64,000 nt of DNA from Bradyrhizobium frederickii (lineage in GTDB: Bacteria > Pseudomonadota > Alphaproteobacteria > Rhizobiales > Xanthobacteraceae): the NCBI RefSeq assembly GCF_004570865.1, contig NZ_SPQS01000027.1, positions 17,640-81,639 on the forward strand, in the 5' to 3' direction. A model generated the notes under the pieces. It was not told the origin of the DNA. It searched no databases and saw only the letters and a program-made list of their open reading frames with translations. The translations under genes and the position numbers were made by a program. Shown here in pieces: positions 28,383-37,691 of this stretch. Position 1 is the first letter of the stretch; every line of letters starts with the position of its first letter.

Positions 28383-29735
28383 TCATTTCTCCGGCTTCTT
28401 GCCGCGCTTCACCTCGCGAAAACGCGCCGCGCCGCCTTCCCGGATGGTCTGCGGGTTGCGCTCCAGCGCCATGGCGTCATCGGGCACGTCGCGCGTGATC
28501 ACCGAGCCCGATCCGATATAGGCGCCGTTGCCGATTCTGACCGGCGCGACCAGCGAAGAATTGGTGCCGACGAAGGCGCCCTGCCCGATCACCGTCTTGT
28601 GCTTCTTGAAGCCGTCGTAGTTGCAGGTGACGGTGCCGGCGCCGATGTTGGAATTGGCGCCGACAGTGGTATCGCCGATATAGGAGAGATGGTTGACCTT
28701 GACGCCGGCCTCCAGCGTCGCCGCCTTGGCCTCCACGAAATTGCCGATCCGCGCGCCGTCGCCAAGCGAGGTGCCGGGCCGAAGCCGCGCAAAGGGGCCG
28801 ATCGAGACGTTCTTGCCGAGCGTCGTCTGCACGATGTGCGAAAAGGAATGGATCACGGTGCCGTCGGCGATCGAGACGCCGGGGCCGATCACCACGAACG
28901 GCTCGATGGTCACGTCCTTGCCGAACACGGTGTCGGCGGCGAGATAAACCGTCTCCGGCGCGATCAGGGTGACGCCGGCCTCCATTGCCGCCTTGCGCAA
29001 GCGCGCCTGCATCACGGCTTCGGCCTCGGCGAGCTGTGCCTTGGTGTTGATGCCGCGCACCTCGTCCTCGCTGGTCTCGATCACGACGGACTCCCATCCC
29101 TGTTTGCGGACGATCTCGACCGCGTCGGTCAGATAATATTCGCCCTTGGAATTGGCATTGCCGATCTGCCCAAGGATTTGAAGCGCCCGGCGCCCGTCGA
29201 TCGCCATCACGCCGGCATTGCACAGATCGATCTTGCGCTCGTCGGCGCTCGCATCGGCCTGCTCGCGGATCGCGACCAGGCGTTCGCCCTCGACGATGAA
29301 GCGGCCGTAGCCGGCGGGATCGGCGGCGCGGAAGCCGAGCGCGGCGATCGCAGCGCCCCTGGCGAGCGGCGCGCGCAGCCGCGCAAAGGTCTCGGCCGAG
29401 ATCAGCGGCGTATCGCCGAAGGCAATCAGCAGATCATCGGCGCCTTGCGCGATGGCCTCGCGCGCCGCCAGCACCGCATGCGCGGTGCCGAGCCGCTCGG
29501 CCTGCACGAAGGTGAGCGCGTCGGGCCGGATGCGCTTCGCCTCGTCCGCGACCGCCTGGTGGTCGGGACCGATCACCACCGCGAGCGAGCTGCCGGTTCC
29601 CTTCGGCGCCGCGCCGAGCACGTGGGCCAGCAGCGTCTGGTGAGCGACCGGATGCAGCACTTTCGGCAGGCTCGAGCGCATGCGCGTGCCTTCGCCGGCG
29701 GCGAGCACGATCGTGAGGCTGGAACGGGCGGTCAT
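28383..29735 (-). CDS. glmU: Bifunctional GlcNAc-1-P uridylyltransferase / GlcN-1-P acetyltransferase
   Basis: A 450-residue enzyme carrying out the last two steps to UDP-GlcNAc, precursor of peptidoglycan and lipid A. The uridylyltransferase domain opens with IVLAAGEGTRMRSSLPKVLH; FGDTPLISAETFARL and YYLTDAVEIVRK follow. The acetyltransferase half is a left-handed beta helix of hexapeptide repeats (IGPGVSIADGTVIHSFSHI, IGPFARLRPGTSLGDGARIG), with the catalytic histidine region VNHLSYIGDTTVG. The tail, KRGKKPEK, is basic. It shares a pathway with glmS 450 bp away on the same strand. Confidence 0.97.
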   Translation of the reverse strand: MTARSSLTIVLAAGEGTRMRSSLPKVLHPVAHQTLLAHVLGAAPKGTGSSLAVVIGPDHQAVADEAKRIRPDALTFVQAERLGTAHAVLAAREAIAQGADDLLIAFGDTPLISAETFARLRAPLARGAAIAALGFRAADPAGYGRFIVEGERLVAIREQADASADERKIDLCNAGVMAIDGRRALQILGQIGNANSKGEYYLTDAVEIVRKQGWESVVIETSEDEVRGINTKAQLAEAEAVMQARLRKAAMEAGVTLIAPETVYLAADTVFGKDVTIEPFVVIGPGVSIADGTVIHSFSHIVQTTLGKNVSIGPFARLRPGTSLGDGARIGNFVEAKAATLEAGVKVNHLSYIGDTTVGANSNIGAGTVTCNYDGFKKHKTVIGQGAFVGTNSSLVAPVRIGNGAYIGSGSVITRDVPDDAMALERNPQTIREGGAARFREVKRGKKPEK

Positions 29736-29892
29736 CGAAATCCTGTCGGTTCGGCCGAATCAAATGGCGCGGCAGGCGAGCCGCCCTCAAGAGCTGCCGC
29801 CTTGCTACCCCCGCAAACGCCCGGAATTCAAGTGCGGCACGCATTTCCTGTTAATGTTCCTTGATTGATTCGGGGCTGGGCACTTAACGTTC

Positions 29893-31275
29893 ATGGCAAA
29901 GGATTCCGACCCACTGGCGGATGCCTTCGGCGCCAAGGAGACCGGCGGACTGTTCTCCGGACTCTTGGCCGAGGAAAGCGCGTTCGATCGCCGCCTGATG
30001 TGGCGTCTGGGCTCGTGGGGCGTGGCGGCCGTGGGCGCCGTCACCATCGCGGTGCTGGCCAATCAGGCCCAGCTCGGCTGGCGGCGCGACCAGGTTGCTT
30101 CCGCCGATCTGGCGCGCCAGGCTGACCGCCTCCAGATGCTCACCAGGGAGAGCCAGAACGAGGCCCGCCGGCTCACGGCTGCCATCGAGACGCTGAATAC
30201 CGATCGCGACCGGCTGTATTCGCGCGTCACCGTGCTGGAGCAAGGGCTCGATTCCGTCACCGGCGCCATCGCCAGGCAGACCACCCCGCCGCCGCAGGCC
30301 GGCAAGGCGCAGGATGCTGCGCCCGCAGCCCCCAGCGTCGCGCCGGTTGCTTCGACGCCTGCTTCCGCCACCGACAAGCCTCGCACCGAGGCCGCCAAAG
30401 ACACGCTCAAGGACACCCTCAAGGACACCCCGAAGGAAGCGGCAAAGGAGCCGCCGCCGCAGGCCGCCGCGGCCGCCTCGCTCGTGCAGCAATCGCCGGC
30501 GATGAATTCAGCGTTGCCGACCATTCCGCTGGTCCCGTCCAAGTCAATCATGGCCCCGCCCGATCCGGCCGCATCGAAATTGATGCAGCCGGAGACGAAC
30601 GAGAAGGCCGCCGAGAAGAAGGCCGAGCCGGCGCCCGCGCCGACCGAAGCCGTCGTGGCAGCCGCCAAGCCATCGGAGGCAACCGAGAGCGAATCGCCCG
30701 CGATCGCGGTTCAGCAGACGCGTTTCGCGATCGATCTCGGCGGCGCCAATTCGGTCGACGGCCTGCGCGCGCTCTGGCGCGGCGTGACCAAATCCAATCC
30801 GGATATCGCAGCGCTGCGACCGATCATCATGATCAAGGAAGGCACGACAGGGCTCGGCATGCAGCTCCGCCTCGGTGCCGGCCCGCTCGTCAATGCCGCC
30901 GCCGCCGCGAAATTCTGCGCGAGCCTTGCCGAGAGCAATCGTCACTGCGAGACTACCGTGTTCGACGGCCAGCGCCTGTCGATGCGTGGCTCGGAAAAGA
31001 CGCAAGAGAAACCTCAGGACAAGGCACAAGAGAAGTCGCAAGACAGGGTTCAGGAGAAGAACGCGGAGAAGAATCAGGACGCGGCCCCGCAAGCCGAAAC
31101 CGCGCCTGCGCCCAGCGCCAAGCCCGAGAAGCCGCAGCGCCGCCGCAGCTACACTTCGAAACGCACCAAGCGCGAGGAGCCCGCGCCCGCTCCTGCGGCA
31201 CAGCCGGCGCCGGCGCCGGCGAAGCCGGAGACCGCATCGGCGACATCGACATTGTCGTCGTTCTTCAGGCGATAG
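29893..31275 (+). CDS. Membrane-anchored protein with SPOR-like domain
   Basis: A 460-residue single-pass protein. Residues 40-60 form a membrane helix (WGVAAVGAVTIAVLANQAQL); 70-130 is a coiled coil (SQNEARRLTAAIETL, RDRLYSRVTVLEQ). A long Ala/Pro/Lys-rich linker contains KDTLKDTLKDTPKEAAKE. Residues about 262-355 resemble an SPOR-type domain (RFAIDLGGANSVDGLRALWR, MQLRLGAGPLVNAAAAAKFC), which binds denuded peptidoglycan in other proteins. After it comes a charged repeat built on QEK-xQDK units and a basic C-terminus. A role in the envelope or at the division site is inference. Confidence 0.72.
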   Translation: MAKDSDPLADAFGAKETGGLFSGLLAEESAFDRRLMWRLGSWGVAAVGAVTIAVLANQAQLGWRRDQVASADLARQADRLQMLTRESQNEARRLTAAIETLNTDRDRLYSRVTVLEQGLDSVTGAIARQTTPPPQAGKAQDAAPAAPSVAPVASTPASATDKPRTEAAKDTLKDTLKDTPKEAAKEPPPQAAAAASLVQQSPAMNSALPTIPLVPSKSIMAPPDPAASKLMQPETNEKAAEKKAEPAPAPTEAVVAAAKPSEATESESPAIAVQQTRFAIDLGGANSVDGLRALWRGVTKSNPDIAALRPIIMIKEGTTGLGMQLRLGAGPLVNAAAAAKFCASLAESNRHCETTVFDGQRLSMRGSEKTQEKPQDKAQEKSQDRVQEKNAEKNQDAAPQAETAPAPSAKPEKPQRRRSYTSKRTKREEPAPAPAAQPAPAPAKPETASATSTLSSFFRR

Positions 31276-31412
31276 GACGCCCCGTCTCCGACGAAAGCCT
31301 CTTGCATGCGGCGATCGGACGCGAGGACCTGAGGGGTCCTTTTGCAGCCCGTTTGCGTTCATTCACGGCGCGCCCCAGCGGCACCTCGCCCTTCCGAAAC
31401 TCCCGGGCTTCG

Positions 31413-31853
31413 ATGAATGAACTTGATGATGTGCTGAGGCTTCTCGTCGCGGCCGGAACAGGCCTCTTGATCGGCATCGACCGCGACATGAACGACAAGC
31501 CCGTGGGGATGCGGACGCTCGCGCTCGTGTCGCTCGGCTCCGCGCTGGTGTCGATCGCCGTGATCGAGTTCCAGAATTTGCGCGACCACCCGGATGCGAT
31601 CTCCCGCGTCATCCAGGGCGTCGTTACGGGCGTGCTGACCGGCGTCGGCTTCATTGGCGCCGGCGTCATCCTGCACGACAGCAAGGCGAAAACCGTTCAC
31701 GGCCTCACGACCGCGGCGACCGTCTGGATCGCGGCGGGTCTCGGAATCGCATGCGCGCTGGGCGCCTGGCTGCTCGTCGGCGCTGCGATCGCGGTGACGT
31801 TGCTCGTGCTGTTCGTTCTCGGCTGGGTCGAGCGCCGGCTGGGACTGAAATAG
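31413..31853 (+). CDS. MgtC/SapB-family membrane protein
   Basis: A 146-residue inner-membrane protein with four or five helices, matching the MgtC N-terminal domain: LLVAAGTGLLIGIDRDMNDKPVGMRTLALVSLGSAL, with GVGFIGAGVIL and HGLTTAATVWIAAGLGIACALG following. The soluble C-terminal ACT-like domain of Salmonella MgtC is absent, as in SapB-type members. MgtC proteins support growth at low magnesium and restrain the F-ATPase in pathogens; the role here is unknown. ATG 31413 starts directly at the family N-terminus. No Mg2+-responsive leader was recognised. Confidence 0.85.
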   Translation: MNELDDVLRLLVAAGTGLLIGIDRDMNDKPVGMRTLALVSLGSALVSIAVIEFQNLRDHPDAISRVIQGVVTGVLTGVGFIGAGVILHDSKAKTVHGLTTAATVWIAAGLGIACALGAWLLVGAAIAVTLLVLFVLGWVERRLGLK

Positions 31854-31975
31854 GTTTGGCCGCCCGCCCCCCGGGCGGCTTTGACGGCTGCTCGCGCACG
31901 TCTTGAGCCAGCCGGATCAACAGAAACATCGCCAGCCCTGTTGCCTGCCCGCGCCATCGAGACCATATTGCCGCC

Positions 31976-32356
31976 ATGACAAAAAAGCCCTTCCGCCTCA
32001 CGCCCTACCAGGTGCAGTTCCTGATCGTCGTCGGCTTCGCGTCCGTCGGCTATGCGCTTTATCTGCGCTACCTCGCGATCGAGCTGTCGCAGGTCGCTCT
32101 CGCCTGCGACGCCGGGCTTCAGACGCTGCTCTGCAAGGCGCGCTCGGTCTCGACCGTGCTGTTCAAGAATTCGGTGTTCGGCATCGTCGCACTGGTGGTT
32201 GCGACGCTGAACCTGATGCGGCCGTCGATCGTGCTGCTCACGGTCGGCATCGTCGCGGCCGGCCTCGGCATCGTGCTCTACAATGTCGTGCTGTCGGGCC
32301 TTGCGATCGGCCTGTTCATTCTTGGATTTGCTCGGCCCGCGCCCGCCACAGCGTGA
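31976..32356 (+). CDS. Small four-helix membrane protein
   Basis: A 126-residue protein with four hydrophobic segments (about 13-30, 60-78, 83-101 and 105-120). The first periplasmic loop has two cysteines, LACDAGLQTLLCKARS, and FKNSVFGIVAL after them; this distantly recalls the loop and third helix of vitamin K epoxide reductase-like (VKOR) proteins, but the CxxC redox motif is missing, so no redox role is claimed. Its last 41 bp overlap the 3' end of ndvC on the opposite strand. Confidence 0.65.
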   Translation: MTKKPFRLTPYQVQFLIVVGFASVGYALYLRYLAIELSQVALACDAGLQTLLCKARSVSTVLFKNSVFGIVALVVATLNLMRPSIVLLTVGIVAAGLGIVLYNVVLSGLAIGLFILGFARPAPATA

Positions 32357-33932
32357 GCGCGAACAACAGATAGATCGTACAGGTCCACAGCGACTGCCAA
32401 TTGTCGCGGCCTTCGTTGAAGAGCACGAAGACGGCCGACAGCGCCAGCACGCCCGCGAACACCGATTCCGCGATCGGACGCTGGCCGATCTGCGGCCGGT
32501 TCAGCATCAGCAGCGCGAACGGCACCACCGCCATCGTCAGCGCGGCGTAGGGAAAATCCTTGTAGCGCGGGTCGAACACGAAGCCGAGCGCGGTGGCGGC
32601 CGCGATCACTGCGGTCACCGCCAGCGTCAGGCCGAGAACGGCGGTGAGCTTCGACCATTTGCGCCCCTCGCGCGGACCGAGCAGGTCGAGGAAGGTCGGA
32701 AGGCTGCGGCCGATCACCATGGCCTGCGAACAGAAGATCGGCGACAGGATGCCGGCAAGCAGCAACGCGCCCCAGAGCAGCCAGCCGCCGATGCCGTAGC
32801 TCTCGTAATACATCTTGTCGGCGCCGATCCCGAGCAGGCTCCCCGCCGTCGTCGCCGAGATCCCGACGCCGAGCCAGGCCGAGAAGCGCGGCGTCCACGG
32901 CCGCCGGCGCAGCGTGATGATGGCGACCGCGAACACCAGCACGGCAAGGACCATGCCCGCGCCCATGTACCATTTCCAGTACGGGAAATTGCTGATCGGC
33001 TCGCCCGGCGGATATTTCAGGCTCCGCCGCACCGAATCGTACAGGCCCCAATAGCCGCCGACGGTGCCTTCCAGCTTGCGCTTCCAAGGCTGGTCGTAGG
33101 ACTCGATCAGATTGACGCGAAACTTGTGCGCTTTGGCAAGGCCGAGGATTTCCGAGACCACGCGGGCCTGATTGGTCCGTGACGGCAGCGCGGCGTCGCG
33201 CATGCGCCCCTCGCTCGGCCAGCCGGTCTCGCCGATCAGGATCTCCTTGCCGGGGAACGCCACCACCATGCGCTCGCGGATCGTCTCGACATGAGCGGAG
33301 GCGAACTTCGCCTTGACCGGGAAATCCTCCCAATAGGGCAGGATGTGGATCGTGACGAAGTCGACCGCGTCGGAGACCTCGCGGTTCTTCAGCCAGTACT
33401 CCCAGACGTCGGCATAGGTGACGGGCACGCTGACCTGCGTCTTCACCAGACGGATGATGGAGACGAGATCCGCCGTCGTCATCTCGCCGCGGAGCAGCAC
33501 CTCGTTGCCGACGATGAGCGTGGTGATGATGTCGGGGAATTGCTTGGCGAGGCGGATGGCGAGCCCGGCCTGCTCGTAGTTCTTGGTGCGGTTGCTGGAG
33601 AGCCAGATGCCCTGCAGCACTTTCAGCCCGCCGACCCTGGCGGCGATCGCCGGGACCTGGTCGAGCCCGTTCTCCATCGAATAGGTGCGGACGCAGTCGG
33701 TGATCTCTTTGAGCTGGCGCAGATCCTGCTCGATCTGCTCGGCCTCGATATGGGTCCACGCCTCCAGCGGCGTCTGCTCGCCGCGGAACGGCGCGTAGGA
33801 GACGCATTGGACCTTGTCGGCAGGGTCGATCGGGGCGCGCGCGAGCGTGATCGGCGTCGCCAACCACCACCACACGGCAGCAATCGCACCCAGTGAAACA
33901 AGCAGAAGCGCCAGTGGCGTACGAAGAGAAAT
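32316..33932 (-). CDS. ndvC: Glucan synthesis protein NdvC (GH17-like, beta-1,6 linkage)
   Basis: Membrane protein related to beta-(1,3)-glucanosyltransferases; in Bradyrhizobium NdvC is needed for beta-(1,6) linkages in the cyclic glucan required for symbiosis and osmotic adaptation. The GH17-like domain carries the two catalytic-acid motifs, IVGNEVLLRGE (Glu about 144) and LIGETGWPSEG (Glu about 235). About eight membrane helices follow from residue 325. The frame has no ATG, GTG or TTG before GTG 33875, which would cut into the first hydrophobic segment (PLALLLVSLGAIAAVWWWLA). An ATT at 33932, 8 nt after GGAGG, gives a complete N-terminal helix and is used here as a probable rare start. 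Confidence 0.82.
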   Translation of the reverse strand: MSLRTPLALLLVSLGAIAAVWWWLATPITLARAPIDPADKVQCVSYAPFRGEQTPLEAWTHIEAEQIEQDLRQLKEITDCVRTYSMENGLDQVPAIAARVGGLKVLQGIWLSSNRTKNYEQAGLAIRLAKQFPDIITTLIVGNEVLLRGEMTTADLVSIIRLVKTQVSVPVTYADVWEYWLKNREVSDAVDFVTIHILPYWEDFPVKAKFASAHVETIRERMVVAFPGKEILIGETGWPSEGRMRDAALPSRTNQARVVSEILGLAKAHKFRVNLIESYDQPWKRKLEGTVGGYWGLYDSVRRSLKYPPGEPISNFPYWKWYMGAGMVLAVLVFAVAIITLRRRPWTPRFSAWLGVGISATTAGSLLGIGADKMYYESYGIGGWLLWGALLLAGILSPIFCSQAMVIGRSLPTFLDLLGPREGRKWSKLTAVLGLTLAVTAVIAAATALGFVFDPRYKDFPYAALTMAVVPFALLMLNRPQIGQRPIAESVFAGVLALSAVFVLFNEGRDNWQSLWTCTIYLLFALTLWRARAEQIQE

Positions 33933-33982
33933 CGGTTCCGTCCTCCGCGAAGGGTCCGTCGATTACCTGCTTGCACGCCGTC

Positions 33983-34006
33983 TGCCAAGGGGGGTGCCAA
34001 GGGGGG
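33983..34006. repeat. Perfect 12-bp tandem duplication
   Basis: TGCCAAGGGGGG occurs twice without a gap (33983-33994 and 33995-34006), in the divergent region between ndvC and the next gene. It lies upstream of ndvC, so it may affect its promoter spacing. The rest of 33933-34226 shows nothing else I can name. Confidence 0.85.
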
Positions 34007-34226
34007 CCTGGGTGCCGATCGCTCGGCGGATCCGCTCCCGCCCCGAGGAATTGGGCTGCGGCCGTTCGACCGGGCCCTAGCATCGTGACTTTGCTGGACA
34101 AAATTCCAAATACAGGTCATGGACTCCGAACGACTTTTCCGCCGCAATGGAGACCCATTTGGACGCCATCACCGACGCGTCCGCGGGATCCTGACGCGGA
34201 CGGCCAGCGGATACATTGGGGAATTC

Positions 34227-34811
34227 ATGCGGCAACGGGTGTTCGAGTCACGAAATGCGGTCCTGCGGCAGTTCGCCGCCACCTTGGCCGTCTCCTGCCT
34301 TCTCGCTCTCGCCGGTCTCGGTGGCGCCTCCGCCCAGAGCGGCACGCCAGCCCCGGATCAAGGCAAGGCCGCCGCCCAGCCCGCCGACGCCGCCAAGGAT
34401 GCCGCCCAGAACCAGCGCCGCACCGACGAGTTCGCCGAAGCCGCCCAGGTCATCAACGGCCCGGCCGGCAATCCCGAATGCGTCTGGCTCGGCCGGCGCG
34501 TAGTGCGGCTGATGTGGCGGGACGACCTCGATACCGCCTTCCGCCATCTCGACCTCTACGATCGTTTCGGCTGTCCCGGCGGTCACATCCAGGCCGCGTT
34601 CCGCTGCCTGACCCGGTTCGGCGGACAGATCGACCCCAAGGTCGCCGAGACCCTGGACAGCCGTGTGCATGCCTGCTGGATCAACCCGGCCGCCCAGCCG
34701 CAGCAGGCGGCCGCCGCGGCGGCGCAGCCGGCCGCAGCCAACGCCCCGGCGCCGCAGCCGGCCGCCAGCCCCTCGCCCGCGGCAAGCCCGACACCGGCGC
34801 CCCAGAAATAG
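34227..34811 (+). CDS. Secreted protein of the cyclic glucan locus
   Basis: A 194-residue exported protein. Residues 1-36 are a signal sequence (FAATLAVSCLLALAGLGGASAQ). The central part (QRRTDEFAEAAQVINGPAGN, then CVWLGRRVVRLMWRDDLDTAFRHLDLYDRFGCPGGH) is well folded in appearance with cysteines in PECVW, RFGCPGG, FRCLTRF and ACWIN, probably two disulfides. The C-terminus is a low-complexity Pro/Ala tail. The start follows TTGGGGA. Lying between ndvC and ndvB, it is probably an accessory factor for periplasmic glucan synthesis; this is from context only. Nothing coding is seen in 34812-35024 apart from a CCTCAT/ATGAGG hairpin near 34893. Confidence 0.72.
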   Translation: MRQRVFESRNAVLRQFAATLAVSCLLALAGLGGASAQSGTPAPDQGKAAAQPADAAKDAAQNQRRTDEFAEAAQVINGPAGNPECVWLGRRVVRLMWRDDLDTAFRHLDLYDRFGCPGGHIQAAFRCLTRFGGQIDPKVAETLDSRVHACWINPAAQPQQAAAAAAQPAAANAPAPQPAASPSPAASPTPAPQK

Positions 34812-35024
34812 CCGAGAGTCGTTTCAGCTGGCGTTCAGGAACGATCGACCATAGAGACGGTTGGCACTGCCGTGCATCCTGAAAGGCATGCCCTCATAAG
34901 GACATGAGGCCATGACAGTTGTGAAACCGCGCGGCAGAGTTATGCTTCCTTTGCCGCGGACTTGGTCGGATCTCGGGGTCGGATCCGCTTCCCTGCCACC
35001 TCAGCCCCTTTTGGTTTAGCCGCG

Positions 35025-37691
35025 ATGCGCGTTGTCGCCGCCGTTCTGTTGCTTGTGTCCGCGCTTCACGCCGGCATCTGGGGAGTCTTGCGCGACAAGG
35101 AACCCGCGCCCGACTTCAAGGGCCTGCTGCCCAGCGTCTCCTACGCGCCGTTCGAGGGCTCGGCCCACCCCGACATCGACAACATCCCGACGGTGGAGAA
35201 AATCCGCGCCGACCTGAAGACGCTGTCGACCATGACGCGGGCGATCCGTCTCTATTCGTCCACCGGCGGCGTGGAACTGGTGCCGCCGATCGCGGCCGAG
35301 TTCGGCCTCAAGGTCACTGTCGGCGCCTGGATCGACAAGGACAAGGATCGCAACGAGCGCGAGATCAAGGCCGCCATCGAGCTCGCCCGCAAGAACAGCA
35401 ACGTCGTCGGCGTCGTCGTCGGCAACGAGGTGATCTACCGCGGTGAGCAGAAGGTCGAAGACCTCATCGACATGATCAAGAAGGTGAAGGGCTCGGTCCG
35501 CGTGCCCGTCACCACAGGCGAGATCTGGAACATCTGGCGCGACAATCCCGACCTCGGCTCCAACGTCGATTTCATCGCCGCCCACGTGCTGCCCTATTGG
35601 GAAAACTTCCGCTCCGACCAGGCGGTCGACCAGGCCGTCGACCGCTACAACCTCCTGCGCAACCTGTTCCCCGGCAAGCGCATCGTGATCGCCGAGTTCG
35701 GTTGGCCGAGCCAGGGCTACAACTTACGCAACGCCGACCCGGGTCCGTTCCAGCAGGCGCTGATCCTGCGCAACTTCGTCACCCGCGCCGAAGCCATCGG
35801 CATGGAATACAACATCGTCGAAGCCATCGATCAGCCCTGGAAGTTCTTCGAGGGCGGCGTCGGTCCCTACTGGGGCATCCTCAACGCCAGCCGCGAGCCG
35901 AAATTCGCCTGGACCGGTCCGGTCGAGAACCCCGATTACTGGAAGCTGATGGGCATCGCGCTGCTGGTCGGCGTCCTGTTGTCGCTGCCGATCCTGCGGA
36001 TCGAAAAGCCGACCGCCAAGCAGGCCTTCCTGCTGTCGGCGACCGCCAACGGCGTCGGCGCCTGGGCCGCGACCGTGTTCGCGTTCTGGAACAGCCATTA
36101 CTTCATCTTCGGCTCGGCCTTCGCGCTGACGCTCGGCATGATCCTCCTTGTTCCTCTTGTTCTCATTGCGATGGCGCGCATCGACGAGATCGCCGCGGTC
36201 GCCTTCGGCCGGCCGCCGCAGCGGCTGATCGCCAAGGACAAGCCGATCGAGAACGTGCCCGAGACTTACTGCCCGAAGGTCTCGATCCACATCCCCGCCT
36301 ATTTCGAGCCGGTAGACATGCTCAAGCAGACGCTGGATGCGCTGTCGCGGCTGAACTATCCGAACTACGAATGCGTCGTCATCATCAACAACACGCCGGA
36401 TCCCGCGTTCTGGCAGCCGATCCAGGACCATTGCCGCGCGCTCGGTGAACGCTTCAAGTTCATCAACGCCGAGAAGGTGCAGGGTTTCAAGGCCGGCGCG
36501 CTGCGCATCGCGATGGATCGGACCGCGGCGGATGCGGAGATCATCGGCATCCTCGATGCCGACTATGTCGTCGAGCCCGACTGGCTGAAGGACCTCGTGC
36601 CCGCCTTCGCCGATCCGCGCGTCGGCCTCGTGCAGGCGCCGCAGGAGCACCGCGACGGCGATCTGTCGATCATGCACTACATCATGAACGGCGAATATGC
36701 CGGCTTCTTCGACATCGGCATGGTCCAGCGCAACGAGCTCAACGCCGTCATCGTGCACGGCACGATGTGCCTGATCCGCCGCGCCGCGATGGACATGGCT
36801 GGCGGCTGGTCGTCCGACACGATCTGCGAGGATTCCGATCTCGGCCTTGCGATCCAGGAGCTCGGCTGGACCACGCACTACACCAACACCCGCTATGGCG
36901 CGGGCCTGCTGCCCGACACTTACGAGGCCTTCAAGAAGCAGCGCCATCGCTGGGCCTATGGCGGCCTCCAGATCGTCAAGAAGCACTGGCGCCGCTTCCT
37001 GCCCGGCGCAAGCCGGCTGACCGCCGACCAGAAGCGCGAATATGGCCTCGGATGGCTGAACTGGCTGGGCGCCGAGAGCCTCGGCGTGGTGGTGGCGCTG
37101 CTCAACCTCGTCTGGGTGCCGATCGTCGCCTTCGCCGACATCGCCATCCCCGACAAGATCCTGACGCTGCCGATCATCGGCGCCTTCATCGTCTCGCTGG
37201 TGCACTTCCTGTCGATGTACCGCGCCCGCGTCGCCATCAAGCCGGGCCAGATGTTGGGTGCCATGATCGCGGCGATGAGCGTGCAATGGACGGTGTCGCG
37301 CGCGGTGGCGCAGGGCCTCATCACCGAGCACATCGCGTTTGCCCGCACCTCCAAGGGCGGCCTCAGCCGAATGTCGATCGAGTTCCAGGCGTTCTGGGAG
37401 GCCGTGATCGGCACCCTGCTGCTGGTCGGCGCCGGCGTGCTGATCGCCTCCAACAGCTTCCGCCAGATCACCGAGATCTACATCTTCGCCGGCGTGCTGG
37501 TGCTGCAGAGCCTGCCGTTCCTGGCGGCCGTCGCCATCGCCATCCTCGAGCTCAGCCGCATCAACTCGTTCCAGTTCTGGCGCGACAGCGCGATCCGTAC
37601 CGCCGAGCTGATCGGCCTCCGCCCGGTCGCCCTGCCTCCGGTGGGCGCGCCGCAGGCCGTGCCGAACGAGGTACGGCGGGAGACGCAGTGA
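35025..37691 (+). CDS. ndvB: Cyclic beta-(1,3)-glucan synthase NdvB
   Basis: An 888-residue inner-membrane enzyme joining two catalytic modules. Residues 1-20 are a signal anchor. Residues 35-300 form a GH17-like domain with VVGNEVIYRGE (Glu135) and IAEFGWPSQG (Glu224), the probable transglycosylating/cyclising part. Two helices (about 307-325 and 350-385) lead to a GT2 domain: VSIHIPAYFEPVDMLKQTLD (419 on), DAD (511-513), CEDSDLG (601-607) and QRHRW (639-643), the UDP-glucose-using processive pattern. Five or more helices follow. Bradyrhizobium ndvB is known to make the beta-(1,3) glucan backbone. ATG 35025 is preferred to an upstream start that adds 21 uncharacteristic residues. Confidence 0.9.
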   Translation: MRVVAAVLLLVSALHAGIWGVLRDKEPAPDFKGLLPSVSYAPFEGSAHPDIDNIPTVEKIRADLKTLSTMTRAIRLYSSTGGVELVPPIAAEFGLKVTVGAWIDKDKDRNEREIKAAIELARKNSNVVGVVVGNEVIYRGEQKVEDLIDMIKKVKGSVRVPVTTGEIWNIWRDNPDLGSNVDFIAAHVLPYWENFRSDQAVDQAVDRYNLLRNLFPGKRIVIAEFGWPSQGYNLRNADPGPFQQALILRNFVTRAEAIGMEYNIVEAIDQPWKFFEGGVGPYWGILNASREPKFAWTGPVENPDYWKLMGIALLVGVLLSLPILRIEKPTAKQAFLLSATANGVGAWAATVFAFWNSHYFIFGSAFALTLGMILLVPLVLIAMARIDEIAAVAFGRPPQRLIAKDKPIENVPETYCPKVSIHIPAYFEPVDMLKQTLDALSRLNYPNYECVVIINNTPDPAFWQPIQDHCRALGERFKFINAEKVQGFKAGALRIAMDRTAADAEIIGILDADYVVEPDWLKDLVPAFADPRVGLVQAPQEHRDGDLSIMHYIMNGEYAGFFDIGMVQRNELNAVIVHGTMCLIRRAAMDMAGGWSSDTICEDSDLGLAIQELGWTTHYTNTRYGAGLLPDTYEAFKKQRHRWAYGGLQIVKKHWRRFLPGASRLTADQKREYGLGWLNWLGAESLGVVVALLNLVWVPIVAFADIAIPDKILTLPIIGAFIVSLVHFLSMYRARVAIKPGQMLGAMIAAMSVQWTVSRAVAQGLITEHIAFARTSKGGLSRMSIEFQAFWEAVIGTLLLVGAGVLIASNSFRQITEIYIFAGVLVLQSLPFLAAVAIAILELSRINSFQFWRDSAIRTAELIGLRPVALPPVGAPQAVPNEVRRETQ

